Shown here one piece after another: positions 1 to 7,846 of a stretch of DNA of 16,396 nt; positions within the stretch are counted from its first letter, which is position 1; each line of letters opens with the position of its first letter. The stretch spans positions 1 to 16,396 of the forward strand of contig JAGSPR010000200.1 in NCBI GenBank assembly GCA_018262455.1, given 5' to 3'. Both the position numbers and the translations under genes were made by a program. The notes under the pieces were generated by a model. That model was not told where the DNA came from. It did not search any database and worked only from the letters and a program-made list of their open reading frames with translations. The stretch comes from Deltaproteobacteria bacterium. GTDB taxonomy: Bacteria; Myxococcota; Polyangia; Haliangiales; Haliangiaceae.

Positions 1-52
<52 letters not shown>

Positions 53-93
53 AAGAATATTGTCAGGTCTCTACAGAATCAGAATCTCGTCGG

Positions 94-166
94 AGCTGGC
101 GGAGGGACTCGAACCCGCGACCTCCTGATTACAAGTCAGGTGCTCTACCAGTTGAGCTACGCCAGC
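94..166 (-). tRNA. tRNA-Thr(UGU)
   Basis: A complete 73-base cloverleaf is visible on the minus strand. The acceptor pairs GCTGGCG with CGCCAGC; the D arm is followed by the anticodon arm CCTGA-CTTGTAA-TCAGG with anticodon UGU at 133-131, decoding ACA threonine. The T arm carries the conserved GGTTCGAGTCC loop. The discriminator base is U. The next bases read CCG, so the CCA end is not genomically encoded and must be added by a nucleotidyltransferase. The Thr-Tyr order is that of the conserved thrU-tyrU-glyT-thrT-tuf operon in many proteobacteria. Confidence 0.95.
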
Positions 167-210
167 AGGATTGTTCGTTGATCGGTCCCCTGGCCCGGAT
201 AGAGGGGAGT

Positions 211-239
211 CATATAGACGACGGGTTTGTGGTCGTCAA
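211..239 (-). promoter_or_regulatory. sigma70-type promoter of the tRNA-Thr/Tyr operon
   Basis: On the minus strand, TTGACG (239-234) is followed by a 17-base spacer and TATATG (216-211), close to the housekeeping consensus with ideal spacing. The start point would be near 204-200, giving a leader of roughly 35 bases before tRNA-Thr. The bases after the -10 box (ACTCCCC) are C-rich, as in stable-RNA promoters under stringent control. That regulatory reading is inference. Confidence 0.8.
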
Positions 240-281
240 CGGAGAAACTGAGATTTCGAGGCAGTACACGCCCCCGAGAGA

Positions 282-1490
282 TCAGTTCGCCGGGGTCACG
301 AAGTGTCCGGGGGTGTCCTGGGCGAGCAGCTGCATGACCTGGACGGCGCTTTGCTCGCTGCCCTTGCTCCACGTCGTGCCGACCCCGTAGGCCTTCGCGA
401 GCTCGAGGTTCATCCGGTGGCCCTGGAGCGCCTTCTCGAGGTGGCCGCGAACGCGGTCGTGAAGCTCGACGATGTAACGCGGCCGTGCGCTCACCGCGAG
501 CCTGGGCGGATACGGCGCCTTCACCGTGACCTCCCAGAGCTCGACGAAGATCTGCGACATCTGGTAGCCCGCCGCGGTGCCCCAGTAGGCGTGGTTGTAG
601 CTCAGGCTCTCCTTCCAACGGTCGTACGCCTCGACGGCCAGCACGCGCTTGGTCTCGAGATCTGCGACCAGCTGGTCGTCGGGCAGCCGGACCGGAGCCT
701 CTGCGACCTTGCGGTGGGCGAGCTCGCCTCGATAGTAGTTCGCCATCGCGATGTAGTAGGGATCGTCGATCCGCGTCGCGCGCCGCCACTCGGCGACCGC
801 CGCCAGCAGCATGGCATCGGCTTCGTCGTACTTCTTGAGCTCGAGCAGGACGTATCCACGCCGGGCGTTGGCCTCGACCCGATCGGCGAACGTGAGGTTT
901 GGGCGCACCAGCACCGCGGCCAACGTGTCCGCCGCCTCCGGGAACTGGCGGTGCTCCGCCTGGAGCGCGGCGATGTACATGTGGCCCTCGATCGACTCGC
1001 GGGCGTTGGGGTAACCGCCGACCAGCTCGCGGAGCGTGGTGATGGTCGAGGACAGGTCGCCCTGCCCATCGTAGATGGCGGCGATGTTGAACAGCGAGAC
1101 CGGCGCGTACTGCGAGTCGGGGAACTCGGTGATGATCTGGCGATAGCGCCCGATCGCGTCCTTGGTCTGACCGGCCTTGGCGGCCTCGTTGGCGAGCCGG
1201 AACAGATCCGCGGTGGCGACCGAAGACATCTCGGGATCTCCACCCACGCCGATGGGGGTCGCGCGAATTCGGATGATGTCGAGATCGACCACGCGGGGAT
1301 CTTTGACGCCGACCGCCAGCCGGGGATCGCCCGCGTCAACCGACTTCGCGCTGCCTTTCGCGGTGGCGAGATCGTCTGCCGGGATCGCCGGTGTGGGTCG
1401 CGTCGGGAACGTCGGTTGCGATGGCGCACCACCGCACGCACCGACGACGACCAACAGGGCGAGGAGATGGGGAGAGCGGGAAGACCGCAT
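282..1490 (-). CDS. TPR-type outer-membrane lipoprotein
   Basis: This is a 402-residue exported protein. The N-terminus has a short basic region, a hydrophobic stretch (residues 9-18) and a lipobox VGAC ending at Cys19, so it should be cleaved by signal peptidase II and lipid-anchored. Residues 20-90 are Pro/Ala-rich and probably unstructured. About residues 93-235 form helical pairs of TPR type, with alternating Ala/Tyr/Leu positions as in YbgF- or BamD-like periplasmic scaffolds. The rest (240-402) is helical with no recognised motif. It probably mediates protein-protein contacts at the envelope; no enzymatic function is suggested. It is divergent from the ATP-grasp gene at 1596 with 105 bases between them. 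A clear Shine-Dalgarno is lacking; TAGGT lies too close to the ATG. The start is chosen because it gives a textbook lipoprotein signal. Confidence 0.8.
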   Translation of the reverse strand: MRSSRSPHLLALLVVVGACGGAPSQPTFPTRPTPAIPADDLATAKGSAKSVDAGDPRLAVGVKDPRVVDLDIIRIRATPIGVGGDPEMSSVATADLFRLANEAAKAGQTKDAIGRYRQIITEFPDSQYAPVSLFNIAAIYDGQGDLSSTITTLRELVGGYPNARESIEGHMYIAALQAEHRQFPEAADTLAAVLVRPNLTFADRVEANARRGYVLLELKKYDEADAMLLAAVAEWRRATRIDDPYYIAMANYYRGELAHRKVAEAPVRLPDDQLVADLETKRVLAVEAYDRWKESLSYNHAYWGTAAGYQMSQIFVELWEVTVKAPYPPRLAVSARPRYIVELHDRVRGHLEKALQGHRMNLELAKAYGVGTTWSKGSEQSAVQVMQLLAQDTPGHFVTPAN

Positions 1491-1595
1491 ACCTAGTTAT
1501 GACGTATGACGGGACCGATCGGTGTGCCGCTGCAACGAGCGACTTTCGCTTGACTGTTTGGCTGTCACACCGCTTTGCTACAGGTTGTTCACTCC

Positions 1596-3911
1596 ATGAA
1601 GGTCGCGTTCACCCACAATCTCCGGCTGACTGACGTCCGCGAGACCGAAAAAGAAGCCGAGTACGACAGTGCGGAGACGGTGAGCGCGATCGCAGGAGCG
1701 ATCGAGGCCGCCGGGCACGAGGTCGAAAAGGTCGAAGTTTCCGGTCCCGCGACGAACCTGCTCGAGCGCCTCGAGGCGATCGATCCAGACATCATCTTCA
1801 ACACTGCCGAGGGGGACACCACGACACGAGGTCGGATGCGCGAGGCATTCTATCCGGCCCTGTTCGAAGAGCTCGGCATTCCGTTCACCGGGAGCGACGC
1901 GTACACGAACGCGATCACCCTCGACAAGTGGCTGACCAAGCTGCTGATCCAGCGCGCCGGGTTCGACACCGCGCGCGGTGTCCTGGTCACGCCCCGCAAC
2001 TTCGAGGCGATCATCGAGCGCGGTGCCGGGCTCGCGTTCCCCGTGATCGTGAAGCCGAACCACGAGGGCTCGAGCAAGGGGATCTACAACGCCGACGTGG
2101 CACGTGGATTCCTGGGCTCGTCCGTCGTGAAGGAGCAACGCGACCTGTCCGCGGCGCTCAAGGTCGCGCTACGCCAGTACCCGGACGGCGTCCTGGTGGA
2201 GGAGTACATCGACGGTCTCGATGTCGCGGTCGGCTTCATCGAAGGCGTCGGTCACGACAACGGGCTGCTCACGCCGGTCGAGGTCTCGATGGAGACCGCC
2301 GCGGAGCGTCCGTTCAACATCTACGATTACCGGCTCAAGAACGTCGAGCCCGGCAAGGTCCAGTACCGTTGCCCCGCGAACATCCCGCGTGATGTTGCCG
2401 CGCGGGTTCGCTCGATCTCGAGCGAGGTGATCAAGACGCTCGGGCTCCGCGATGTCGCGCGCCTCGACTATCGCGTCACCCAGGAGGGCCGCATCTACCT
2501 ACTCGAGGCGAACGCGTTGCCCGCGCTCAACTCGAGCTCGTCGCTGTTCGCGGCCACCGCGCAGGTGGGCCTCACCTACAACTCCACGATCGCCGCGATC
2601 CTGAATGCGGCCGCGCTGCGCTCGGGCCTCGCCACCGCGAGCCAGCTCGGGGTGACCCGGCAGCGCAAGGCGCAGCCGATTCGGGTCGGCTTCACCTACA
2701 ACGTCAAACGCAGCGACAAGGGCGATGACGAGGCCGAGTGGGATCCGCCGGAGACGATCATCGCGATCGCCAACGCGCTTGCTCGCCAGGGTCATATCGT
2801 CGTGCACCTCGAGGCCACGCCGGACCTGCCCCGAGTGCTCGCCGAAGCCGACGTCGACCTGATCTTCAACATCGCGGAGGGCGTCGAAGGCCGGAACCGT
2901 GAAGCGCAGGTACCAGCGCTGTGCGAGCTGCTCGGCATCCCGTACACCGGCTCGGATTCGGCCACCCTGGCGATCGCTCTCGACAAGGCGCTCGGCAAGA
3001 AGGTGCTGATGCAGCACGACATCCTGACGCCGAAGTTCCAGCTGATGGAGTCTGCGCGCGAGCGGCTATCGTCCGACATGAAGTTCCCGCTGATCGTGAA
3101 GCCGAACGCCGAGGGCTCGAGCAAGGGCATCGGGTCGACCAGCGTGGTCGATACCGAGGAGGAGCTGCGGGCCGCGGTGAAGGTGTGCGTCGAGCGCTAT
3201 CGTCAACCTGCGCTGGTCGAGGAGTACATCGCCGGGCGCGAGTTCACGGTCGGGCTGCTGGGCGACAAGCGGCCGCGCGTGCTGCCGCCGATGGAGATCA
3301 AGTTCAAGAAGGACAACCCGCGGCCGGTCTACGACTACGGGGTCAAGCAGGAGTGGGAGGAGTACGTCTACTACGAGTGCCCTGCGAAGCTCACCGAGGC
3401 AGAACAGAAGGCCATGGAGAAGATCGCGCGCGCCACGTTCTGGGCGCTCGATTGCCGGGACGTCGCGCGGGTAGATCTGCGGATGGATGCGGAAGGTCGG
3501 ATCTACGTGCTCGAGGTGAATCCCCTGCCCGGCTTGACGCCTGGGTACTCGGATCTCGTACTGATCGCGCAAGCGGTCGGCATGGAGTACGACCAGCTGA
3601 TCGCCGAGATCATGGTCGGTGGGCTGCGGCGGATGCGCGACAAGCGCCGGGAGGAGCGCGAGCTCGAGCGCGAGCGCGAGGCGAAGCTCGACAAGCCCGA
3701 GAAAGCCGACCGCGTGGTCGACAAGCCCAAGCGTGGCCCTGCCAAGCCGATCGACAACATCCGTGACCAGCGCAGCGCCATCACCGCGGCCGCCGGCGAC
3801 GGCACGGTGAAGGCCGCGGTCCGCCGTGAGCGGTCCGAGCCGGTCGCGGCCGCCGCCGACCCCGAGCTGGTGCCTACCCCGGCCGCAGCCGGCAGCACCA
3901 CGACGCACTGA
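1596..3911 (+). CDS. Tandem D-Ala-D-Ala-ligase-like ATP-grasp protein
   Basis: This is a 771-residue fusion of two full ATP-grasp modules (about 1-345 and 362-675) plus a charged tail (676-771). Both modules carry the Ddl layout: an N-terminal nucleotide-fold half ending in GIPFTGSD/GIPYTGSD, the VKP..EGSSKGI loop (Lys153 and Lys502), a YDY..K omega loop, and metal ligands Asp291/Glu304/Asn306 and Asp627/Glu640/Asn642. Each should activate a carboxylate with ATP and join it to an amine. The omega-loop tyrosine of E. coli DdlB (Tyr216) aligns with Asn249 and Gln585, so the substrate need not be D-Ala. The tail is Arg/Glu-rich, then Ala/Pro-rich. The start at 1596 is preferred over a TTG at 1575 because MKVAFTHN aligns with the beginning of module 2 (IRVGFTYN). 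No strong ribosome site is seen. The kinase gene follows after 27 bases. The substrate is unknown. Confidence 0.85.
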   Translation: MKVAFTHNLRLTDVRETEKEAEYDSAETVSAIAGAIEAAGHEVEKVEVSGPATNLLERLEAIDPDIIFNTAEGDTTTRGRMREAFYPALFEELGIPFTGSDAYTNAITLDKWLTKLLIQRAGFDTARGVLVTPRNFEAIIERGAGLAFPVIVKPNHEGSSKGIYNADVARGFLGSSVVKEQRDLSAALKVALRQYPDGVLVEEYIDGLDVAVGFIEGVGHDNGLLTPVEVSMETAAERPFNIYDYRLKNVEPGKVQYRCPANIPRDVAARVRSISSEVIKTLGLRDVARLDYRVTQEGRIYLLEANALPALNSSSSLFAATAQVGLTYNSTIAAILNAAALRSGLATASQLGVTRQRKAQPIRVGFTYNVKRSDKGDDEAEWDPPETIIAIANALARQGHIVVHLEATPDLPRVLAEADVDLIFNIAEGVEGRNREAQVPALCELLGIPYTGSDSATLAIALDKALGKKVLMQHDILTPKFQLMESARERLSSDMKFPLIVKPNAEGSSKGIGSTSVVDTEEELRAAVKVCVERYRQPALVEEYIAGREFTVGLLGDKRPRVLPPMEIKFKKDNPRPVYDYGVKQEWEEYVYYECPAKLTEAEQKAMEKIARATFWALDCRDVARVDLRMDAEGRIYVLEVNPLPGLTPGYSDLVLIAQAVGMEYDQLIAEIMVGGLRRMRDKRREERELEREREAKLDKPEKADRVVDKPKRGPAKPIDNIRDQRSAITAAAGDGTVKAAVRRERSEPVAAAADPELVPTPAAAGSTTTH

Positions 3912-3924
3912 CGCCAATCGCGGC

Positions 3925-3930
3925 TATCAT
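3925..3930 (+). promoter_or_regulatory. possible -10 box for the histidine kinase gene
   Basis: TATCAT matches the -10 consensus at five of six bases and would place the start point near 3937, two bases before the GTG start at 3939. No Shine-Dalgarno precedes this GTG, so a near-leaderless transcript is possible. No good -35 box is seen at 16-18 bases, and the upstream gene could also read through. Confidence 0.35.
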
Positions 3931-3938
3931 TCCGCGAC

Positions 3939-5212
3939 GTGAAGGTTGCGACCCGCATCACTGTCGCGACCGCGGTGGTCGTCGCGATCGCCGCCGGCAC
4001 CTACGCGGGCTTCGACCTGCGGAACCGCACCACCGAGCGGCGGATGGCGATCGAGCGCGAGGCCAAGGCAGTCGCGAACACGTTGCGCGCCGGGCTCGAG
4101 ACCCAGGCGTCCGGCTTTCGGGCGCCGACCGAGCTGCAGGTCCGCGACCTCGGACGAGCGACCGGCGGCTGGCGAGTCTTCGTCCTCCCACGCACCCGCA
4201 ACCTCGACCTTCCGAGCGAGGAGGTCAGCGCCGGCCAGCTGAAGCGGCTCCGCACGATGCTCGATGTCCCCCAGCTGTCGTTCGCCGACATCGAGGACGG
4301 CCAGTATTACTACGCGATCCCGATCCGCTCGGTGCCGACCCGGGATGAGGAGCGGCTGGTGGTCGGCATGCTCGAGATCGCACGTCCGGTGGACGTGATC
4401 GAGACCACGACGGACGATCTGGTCCGCGCGCTCGTCCTCGTGATCCTGATCGTCCTCGTCACCACGATCATGGTCGGCGCGCTCGCGAGCCGGTTCGTGA
4501 GCCGGCCGATCACGAAGCTGCTGCGCGGCATCGATGACGTCGCCAAGGGCGACCTGTCCCACGTGATCCTGTCCGAGCGCGACGACGAGATCGGCACGAT
4601 CGCGACCCGGTTCAACGAGATGACGTTCTCGCTCCGCGAGTCACGCAGCGAGACCCAGCGCCAGAACGAGGCCAAGCTCTCGCTCGAGCAACGCCTCGGG
4701 CATACCGAGAAGCTCGCCACGATCGGTCAGCTCGCCGCCGAGATCGCCCACGAGGTCGGCACACCGCTCAACGTGATCGCCGGCCGGGCACGCTCGATCC
4801 AGCGCAAGTCCAAGGACCCCGAGGCGGTCGCGAAGAACGCCGGGATCGTCGCCGAGCAGACTGCCCGGATCACCCGCATCATCCAACGCCTGCTCGACTT
4901 CAGCCGCCGCAAGGTCGGCACCACCGATCGTGGCGCGGTCAACCTCAACGCTCTCGCGGTGACCACGATGGAGCTGCTGGCGGGGCAGTTCTCGGTCGCC
5001 AAGGTCAAGACGCGCCTCGACCGCGCCGAGTCGCTCCCGAGCGTCGCGGGGGACGCATCTTCGACCCGTTCTACACGACCAAGGAGGGACAGGGCGGCAC
5101 CGGCCTCGGGCTGGCCGTGTGCTCGGGCATCGTCAAGGAACACGATGGCTGGATCGACGTCGACCAGGCCGCGACGGGAGGCACCGTGTTTCGGGTCTAC
5201 GTCCCAGCCTGA
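3939..5212 (+). pseudogene. Sensor histidine kinase, internal deletion and frameshift
   Basis: From a GTG at 3939 the protein shows TM1 (residues 7-25), an extracytoplasmic sensor region (26-160), TM2 (161-183), HAMP (184-236), a coiled coil, and a HisKA domain with phosphoacceptor His271 in the H box (AAEIAHEVGTPLNVI). At about residue 372 (VAGD, base 5054), where the N box should begin, the frame instead changes. From 5051, in the +1-shifted frame, the sequence reads GRIFDPFYTTK, then GTGLGL and a normal kinase C-terminus ending at TGA 5210-5212. The N box and the DxGxG G1 box, roughly 60-70 residues, are absent. Bases 5051-5054 (ggac) fit both sides, which suggests a microhomology deletion or a misassembly. 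Left in its first frame, translation runs to 5318 through unrelated Arg-rich sequence. As drawn, it cannot bind ATP. An NtrB-like role before the damage is likely; no response regulator is adjacent. Confidence 0.8.
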
Positions 5213-5213
5213 C

Positions 5214-5238
5214 GGCGGCTCGCCCGCTACTCGCCGCC
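5214..5238. terminator. possible bidirectional hairpin between convergent genes
   Basis: GGCGGC (5214-5219) can pair with GCCGCC (5233-5238) across a 13-base loop. It lies just after the kinase stop (5212) and overlaps the stop codon of the minus-strand HEAT-repeat gene (5229-5227). It has no U tract on either strand, so it is at best a weak or factor-assisted terminator; chance pairing in GC-rich DNA is possible. Confidence 0.25.
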
Positions 5239-7575
5239 CTCGCCGCCATCGAGGCCGCCCGCGTATCCGCCGTAGCCATAGCCGCCATAGATCTGCGCCG
5301 GGCCCGCCAGCTTGGTGACGACCTGATCGGTCGCGTCATCGAGATCGGTGCCACGCCCGCGCAGCTGGTTGGCGGCGGAGGCCTTGATGTCGTCCTTTGC
5401 GTTCGGGTCGTTGACGATCTGCATGAGCGCGGCGTCGACCTCCGGCCCGCCGTTGTAAGCGGAGCTCACCGCGAGCTGCGCCACGTTCGGATCGGCGTCG
5501 CGCATCAGCGTCGCGAGATGCTGGCTCGCCCGCGGGTCGTCCATCGACGCGAGCCCGTTGATCGCGGCGATGCGGTCCTCGGGCTTGCCGCTGCGGGTCG
5601 CATCGATGACCGCCTGCTGCGCCTTGTCGGAGCCGACCTGACCGAGCGTCTGGAGCGCGGTCGCTCGGACCTGGGGATCGCTGTCGTGGCTGAGCCGGAC
5701 GAGCGTGTCGGTCGAGTGTTCGTCGGGGTTCTGCGCCAGGGCCGTGATCGCGGCCATCCGCACGCTGGGCTCGTTCGAGCCGAGGGAACGCTCGATCAGC
5801 CGCCTCGCCTCCGGGCGGCCGCTGCTCGCGAGGGCCCAGATCGCGGAGCTCGCGCCAGCGGCGTCCTTGCCCGACAGCATCTCCTCGGCCAGCGCAATGC
5901 CCTCGGGCGCGCCCGAGTTGATCAGCTGATTCATCACCTGCATCTTGACGCCGGGGTTCTCGCGCGCCGCGGAGAGCAGCGCCGTCTTCACCGAGTCAGT
6001 CATGCCGACCTGGCCGAGCGCTCCAGCACAGGCCGCCGCAAGCTCCTTGTCCTGGCCCGAGAGCGCCGTCACCAGCGTCTGTCGGGCCTGCTCGGTGCCG
6101 ATCCGGCCCAGCACGTTGGCCGCGTACGCGGCCTCGTCGCGGCGGCCCGAGAACAACGAGTCGCTGAGCAGGCCCTCGAGCGACGGATCCGCGGGGCGAG
6201 CCTGCGCCAGCATGTCGAGCGCGCTGACCCGCGTCTGGCCGCGCGACTTGCCGGCGATGTCGATGAGGGCATCCCAGGCTTTCGGCGATCCGGCATCTGC
6301 GAGCATCCGCATCGCCTCGATCCGCTCATTGCGCGCCCCCTTGCCCGCAAGGTCGATCGCCATCGCGAGCGCGTCGGGGTTGCCGGACTTGACGAGGCGG
6401 GGCAACGCGGCGCGGCGATCCGCGCTCGAGCCTTCCTTGACGACCTTCATGAGGGCCGCGTCGACGTCCTCGCCCTCCATCTGAGACAGCTGGGCGAGCG
6501 CGCCGGTGAGCTGTGCGCGGTCCGAGAGCGCGGCGTTGATCAGGAGCTCGCGCGCCTCGGCGCCGCCGATGTTCGCGATCGCAGCGGCGGCAGCGGTCGC
6601 GGCACCGCGATCACCGGTGCTAAGGATCTCGCCGAGCAACTCGAGCGCGTTCGGCCCACCGACCTCGCCGATCGCCGTGACGGCGGCCCACCGGGTGTTC
6701 ATGCTGCCGTGGAGCGCGGCCTCGCGTAGCGCGGGCAACGCCACCTCACCGGCCTTGCCGAGCGCGGTGAGGGCGGCGTTGACGAGCTGGGGATCTCCGG
6801 ACCTGACGATCCGGGTGAGTTGTTCGACGAGCGCCTCATCGATCGTGTCGATCGAAGCGAGCGCCGCTGCCGCGACGCGCGCGTCGGGAGCGTCGATCAT
6901 CTTGCGAAGTGCGGCATTGGCCGTGGGAGTCGAGATCGCGCCCAGCGAGTACACCGCACGGCTCGCGATCGCGAAGTCGCTGGTCGTGGCGAGCTTCTTC
7001 AGGACCTCGACCGCCCGGTCGGTCCCGAGCTGGCCGAGCGCGCTGATCGCCGAGGCCTGTCCCGGGTCACCGGACTTCTGGGCGAGCTCGACCAGCAGCT
7101 GCTCGGCGCCCTGGCTCTGGGTGGAGCCCAGCGCCGCGATCGCCGCGTTCCGCACCTGGGGACGGTCGTCGGTTGCGTACGACACCAGGGTCTCCACGGC
7201 GTGTTCGGTGCCGATATGGCCGAACGCCCCCAGGATGGCCTCCGCGACCCCACGGCGGCTGTCCTGGAGCAGTGGCATCACGGACTGGATCGTTCCGTCA
7301 TCGCCCACCGCGCCGAGCTTTTCGGCCAGCACCTGGACATCCTTGACGGTCCGCGCGGCGAGCAAGCGATCGACCAGGTCGGACTTGGAGATCCCGGCGA
7401 GCTCGGCGCTCACCCGCAAGGGCCTGCGGAGCTGCTGCGGAATGGACCCGCTCCGGGCGCCGGCCGCCCGTGCAGCAGGGGTGTTGTCCAACCCGGTGCT
7501 GCGACCAAACGCGGCGTAGCCGGTCGTGGCGGCCAAGAACGCACATGCAAGCTTCCAGCGGGTCAGGTTCGTCAC
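5227..7575 (-). CDS. Exported HEAT-repeat solenoid protein
   Basis: This 782-residue protein has an N-terminal hydrophobic segment (about residues 8-23 after TRWK) acting as a signal peptide or membrane anchor. From about residue 93 to 745 it is built of roughly 21 consecutive HEAT units of about 31 residues. Each has the pattern A..L..L......VR.AA..ALG..G and a boundary near Gly-(T/S/N)-(D/E/P). Such PBS-lyase-type HEAT solenoids bind other proteins; no catalytic motif is seen. The last 25 residues are Gly/Tyr-rich (IYGGYGYGGYAGG) and end acidic. The GTG start at 7575 is chosen because AGGAG lies eight bases upstream and the signal segment follows at once; the frame is open upstream to an ATG at 7731, but that stretch has no signal character. 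It is convergent with the broken kinase gene and divergent from the DksA-type gene. Confidence 0.85.
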   Translation of the reverse strand: MTNLTRWKLACAFLAATTGYAAFGRSTGLDNTPAARAAGARSGSIPQQLRRPLRVSAELAGISKSDLVDRLLAARTVKDVQVLAEKLGAVGDDGTIQSVMPLLQDSRRGVAEAILGAFGHIGTEHAVETLVSYATDDRPQVRNAAIAALGSTQSQGAEQLLVELAQKSGDPGQASAISALGQLGTDRAVEVLKKLATTSDFAIASRAVYSLGAISTPTANAALRKMIDAPDARVAAAALASIDTIDEALVEQLTRIVRSGDPQLVNAALTALGKAGEVALPALREAALHGSMNTRWAAVTAIGEVGGPNALELLGEILSTGDRGAATAAAAAIANIGGAEARELLINAALSDRAQLTGALAQLSQMEGEDVDAALMKVVKEGSSADRRAALPRLVKSGNPDALAMAIDLAGKGARNERIEAMRMLADAGSPKAWDALIDIAGKSRGQTRVSALDMLAQARPADPSLEGLLSDSLFSGRRDEAAYAANVLGRIGTEQARQTLVTALSGQDKELAAACAGALGQVGMTDSVKTALLSAARENPGVKMQVMNQLINSGAPEGIALAEEMLSGKDAAGASSAIWALASSGRPEARRLIERSLGSNEPSVRMAAITALAQNPDEHSTDTLVRLSHDSDPQVRATALQTLGQVGSDKAQQAVIDATRSGKPEDRIAAINGLASMDDPRASQHLATLMRDADPNVAQLAVSSAYNGGPEVDAALMQIVNDPNAKDDIKASAANQLRGRGTDLDDATDQVVTKLAGPAQIYGGYGYGGYAGGLDGGEGGE

Positions 7576-7583
7576 GTGGGCGG

Positions 7584-7588
7584 CTCCT
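7584..7588 (-). promoter_or_regulatory. ribosome binding site deciding the HEAT gene start
   Basis: AGGAG on the minus strand (7588-7584) lies eight bases before the GTG at 7575-7573. It supports that start over the in-frame ATG at 7731, which would add 52 residues of unlikely leader. It is one of the few clear Shine-Dalgarno sites in the window. Confidence 0.75.
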
Positions 7589-7812
7589 GGGGGTCTCGAT
7601 AGTGGCTGTGTCAAACGAACGCAGGTTGGTATCGATCCATTCCGCGCCAGCGTGACCCCGCGTCGGGCAGGCTCCTGAAACCAGGGTGGCTTCTCGCCGG
7701 AGCTGGCGGTGAAATAACCTCCCGTCCACATGCATTCGCGCGTCGCAAGCGCTCAGCGGGCGTACGCGCACGGACGGCGCGAAAATGATCTGGCCAGGAT
7801 CGTCGCTGTCGA

Positions 7813-7840
7813 TTGACGCCCGGGGTGCGATTCGTAGACT
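7813..7840 (+). promoter_or_regulatory. sigma70-type promoter, probably giving a leaderless dksA-like mRNA
   Basis: TTGACG (7813-7818), a 16-base spacer and TAGACT (7835-7840) resemble a housekeeping promoter. Counting from the -10 box, the start point falls at about 7847, which is the A of the ATG. No Shine-Dalgarno is present between the box and the ATG (sequence CAACCC). The arrangement therefore predicts a leaderless transcript. Confidence 0.5.
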
Positions 7841-7846
7841 CAACCC

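Larger units (their letters stand above)
7576..7846. other. divergent intergenic region, HEAT gene / dksA-like gene
   Basis: These 271 bases form the longest gene-free stretch of the window. For the minus-strand gene a perfect TTGACA is present at 7614-7609, but no acceptable -10 box lies 16-18 bases after it, so I do not call that promoter. For the plus-strand gene a promoter is called at 7813-7840. No inverted repeat, RNA gene or small coding frame with a ribosome site was found between them. Confidence 0.5.

Noticed and set aside
303..1496. Long plus-strand open frame (397 codons) opposite the TPR lipoprotein gene
   Set aside because: It is an antisense shadow caused by GC-rich codon bias. 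The product has no signal, motif or ribosome site, while the minus-strand frame gives a lipobox and TPR helices.
1559..1581. Possible sigma54 promoters suggested by GCTTTGCTAC at 1572-1581 and 8268-8277
   Set aside because: A TTGC element is present at both places, but no TGGC-type -24 element lies at the required 11-base offset (it is 16 bases away in the first case and absent in the second).
1550..1590. TTGACT at 1550-1555 as -35 box for the tandem ATP-grasp gene
   Set aside because: The nearest -10-like sequences (TGCTAC, TACAGG) are 20 and 23 bases away, outside the workable spacing, so no promoter is called.
1575..1595. TTG start adding seven residues to the tandem ATP-grasp protein
   Set aside because: The seven extra residues do not match the start of the homologous second module, while the ATG at 1596 gives MKVAFTHN aligned with IRVGFTYN.
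5040..5060. Programmed ribosomal frameshift in the histidine kinase
   Set aside because: A frameshift alone cannot explain the absence of the whole N box to G1 box segment, and no slippery run with a downstream structure is apparent.
5119..6729. Long plus-strand open frame (536 codons) across the kinase end and the HEAT gene
   Set aside because: It lies antisense to regular HEAT repeats and its product is Arg/Ala-rich without a recognisable domain; the repeat periodicity supports only the minus strand.
7576..7731. Upstream ATG at 7731 for the HEAT-repeat gene
   Set aside because: It would bury the signal segment 60 residues inside the protein, whereas the GTG at 7575 has AGGAG at good spacing and is followed directly by the signal.
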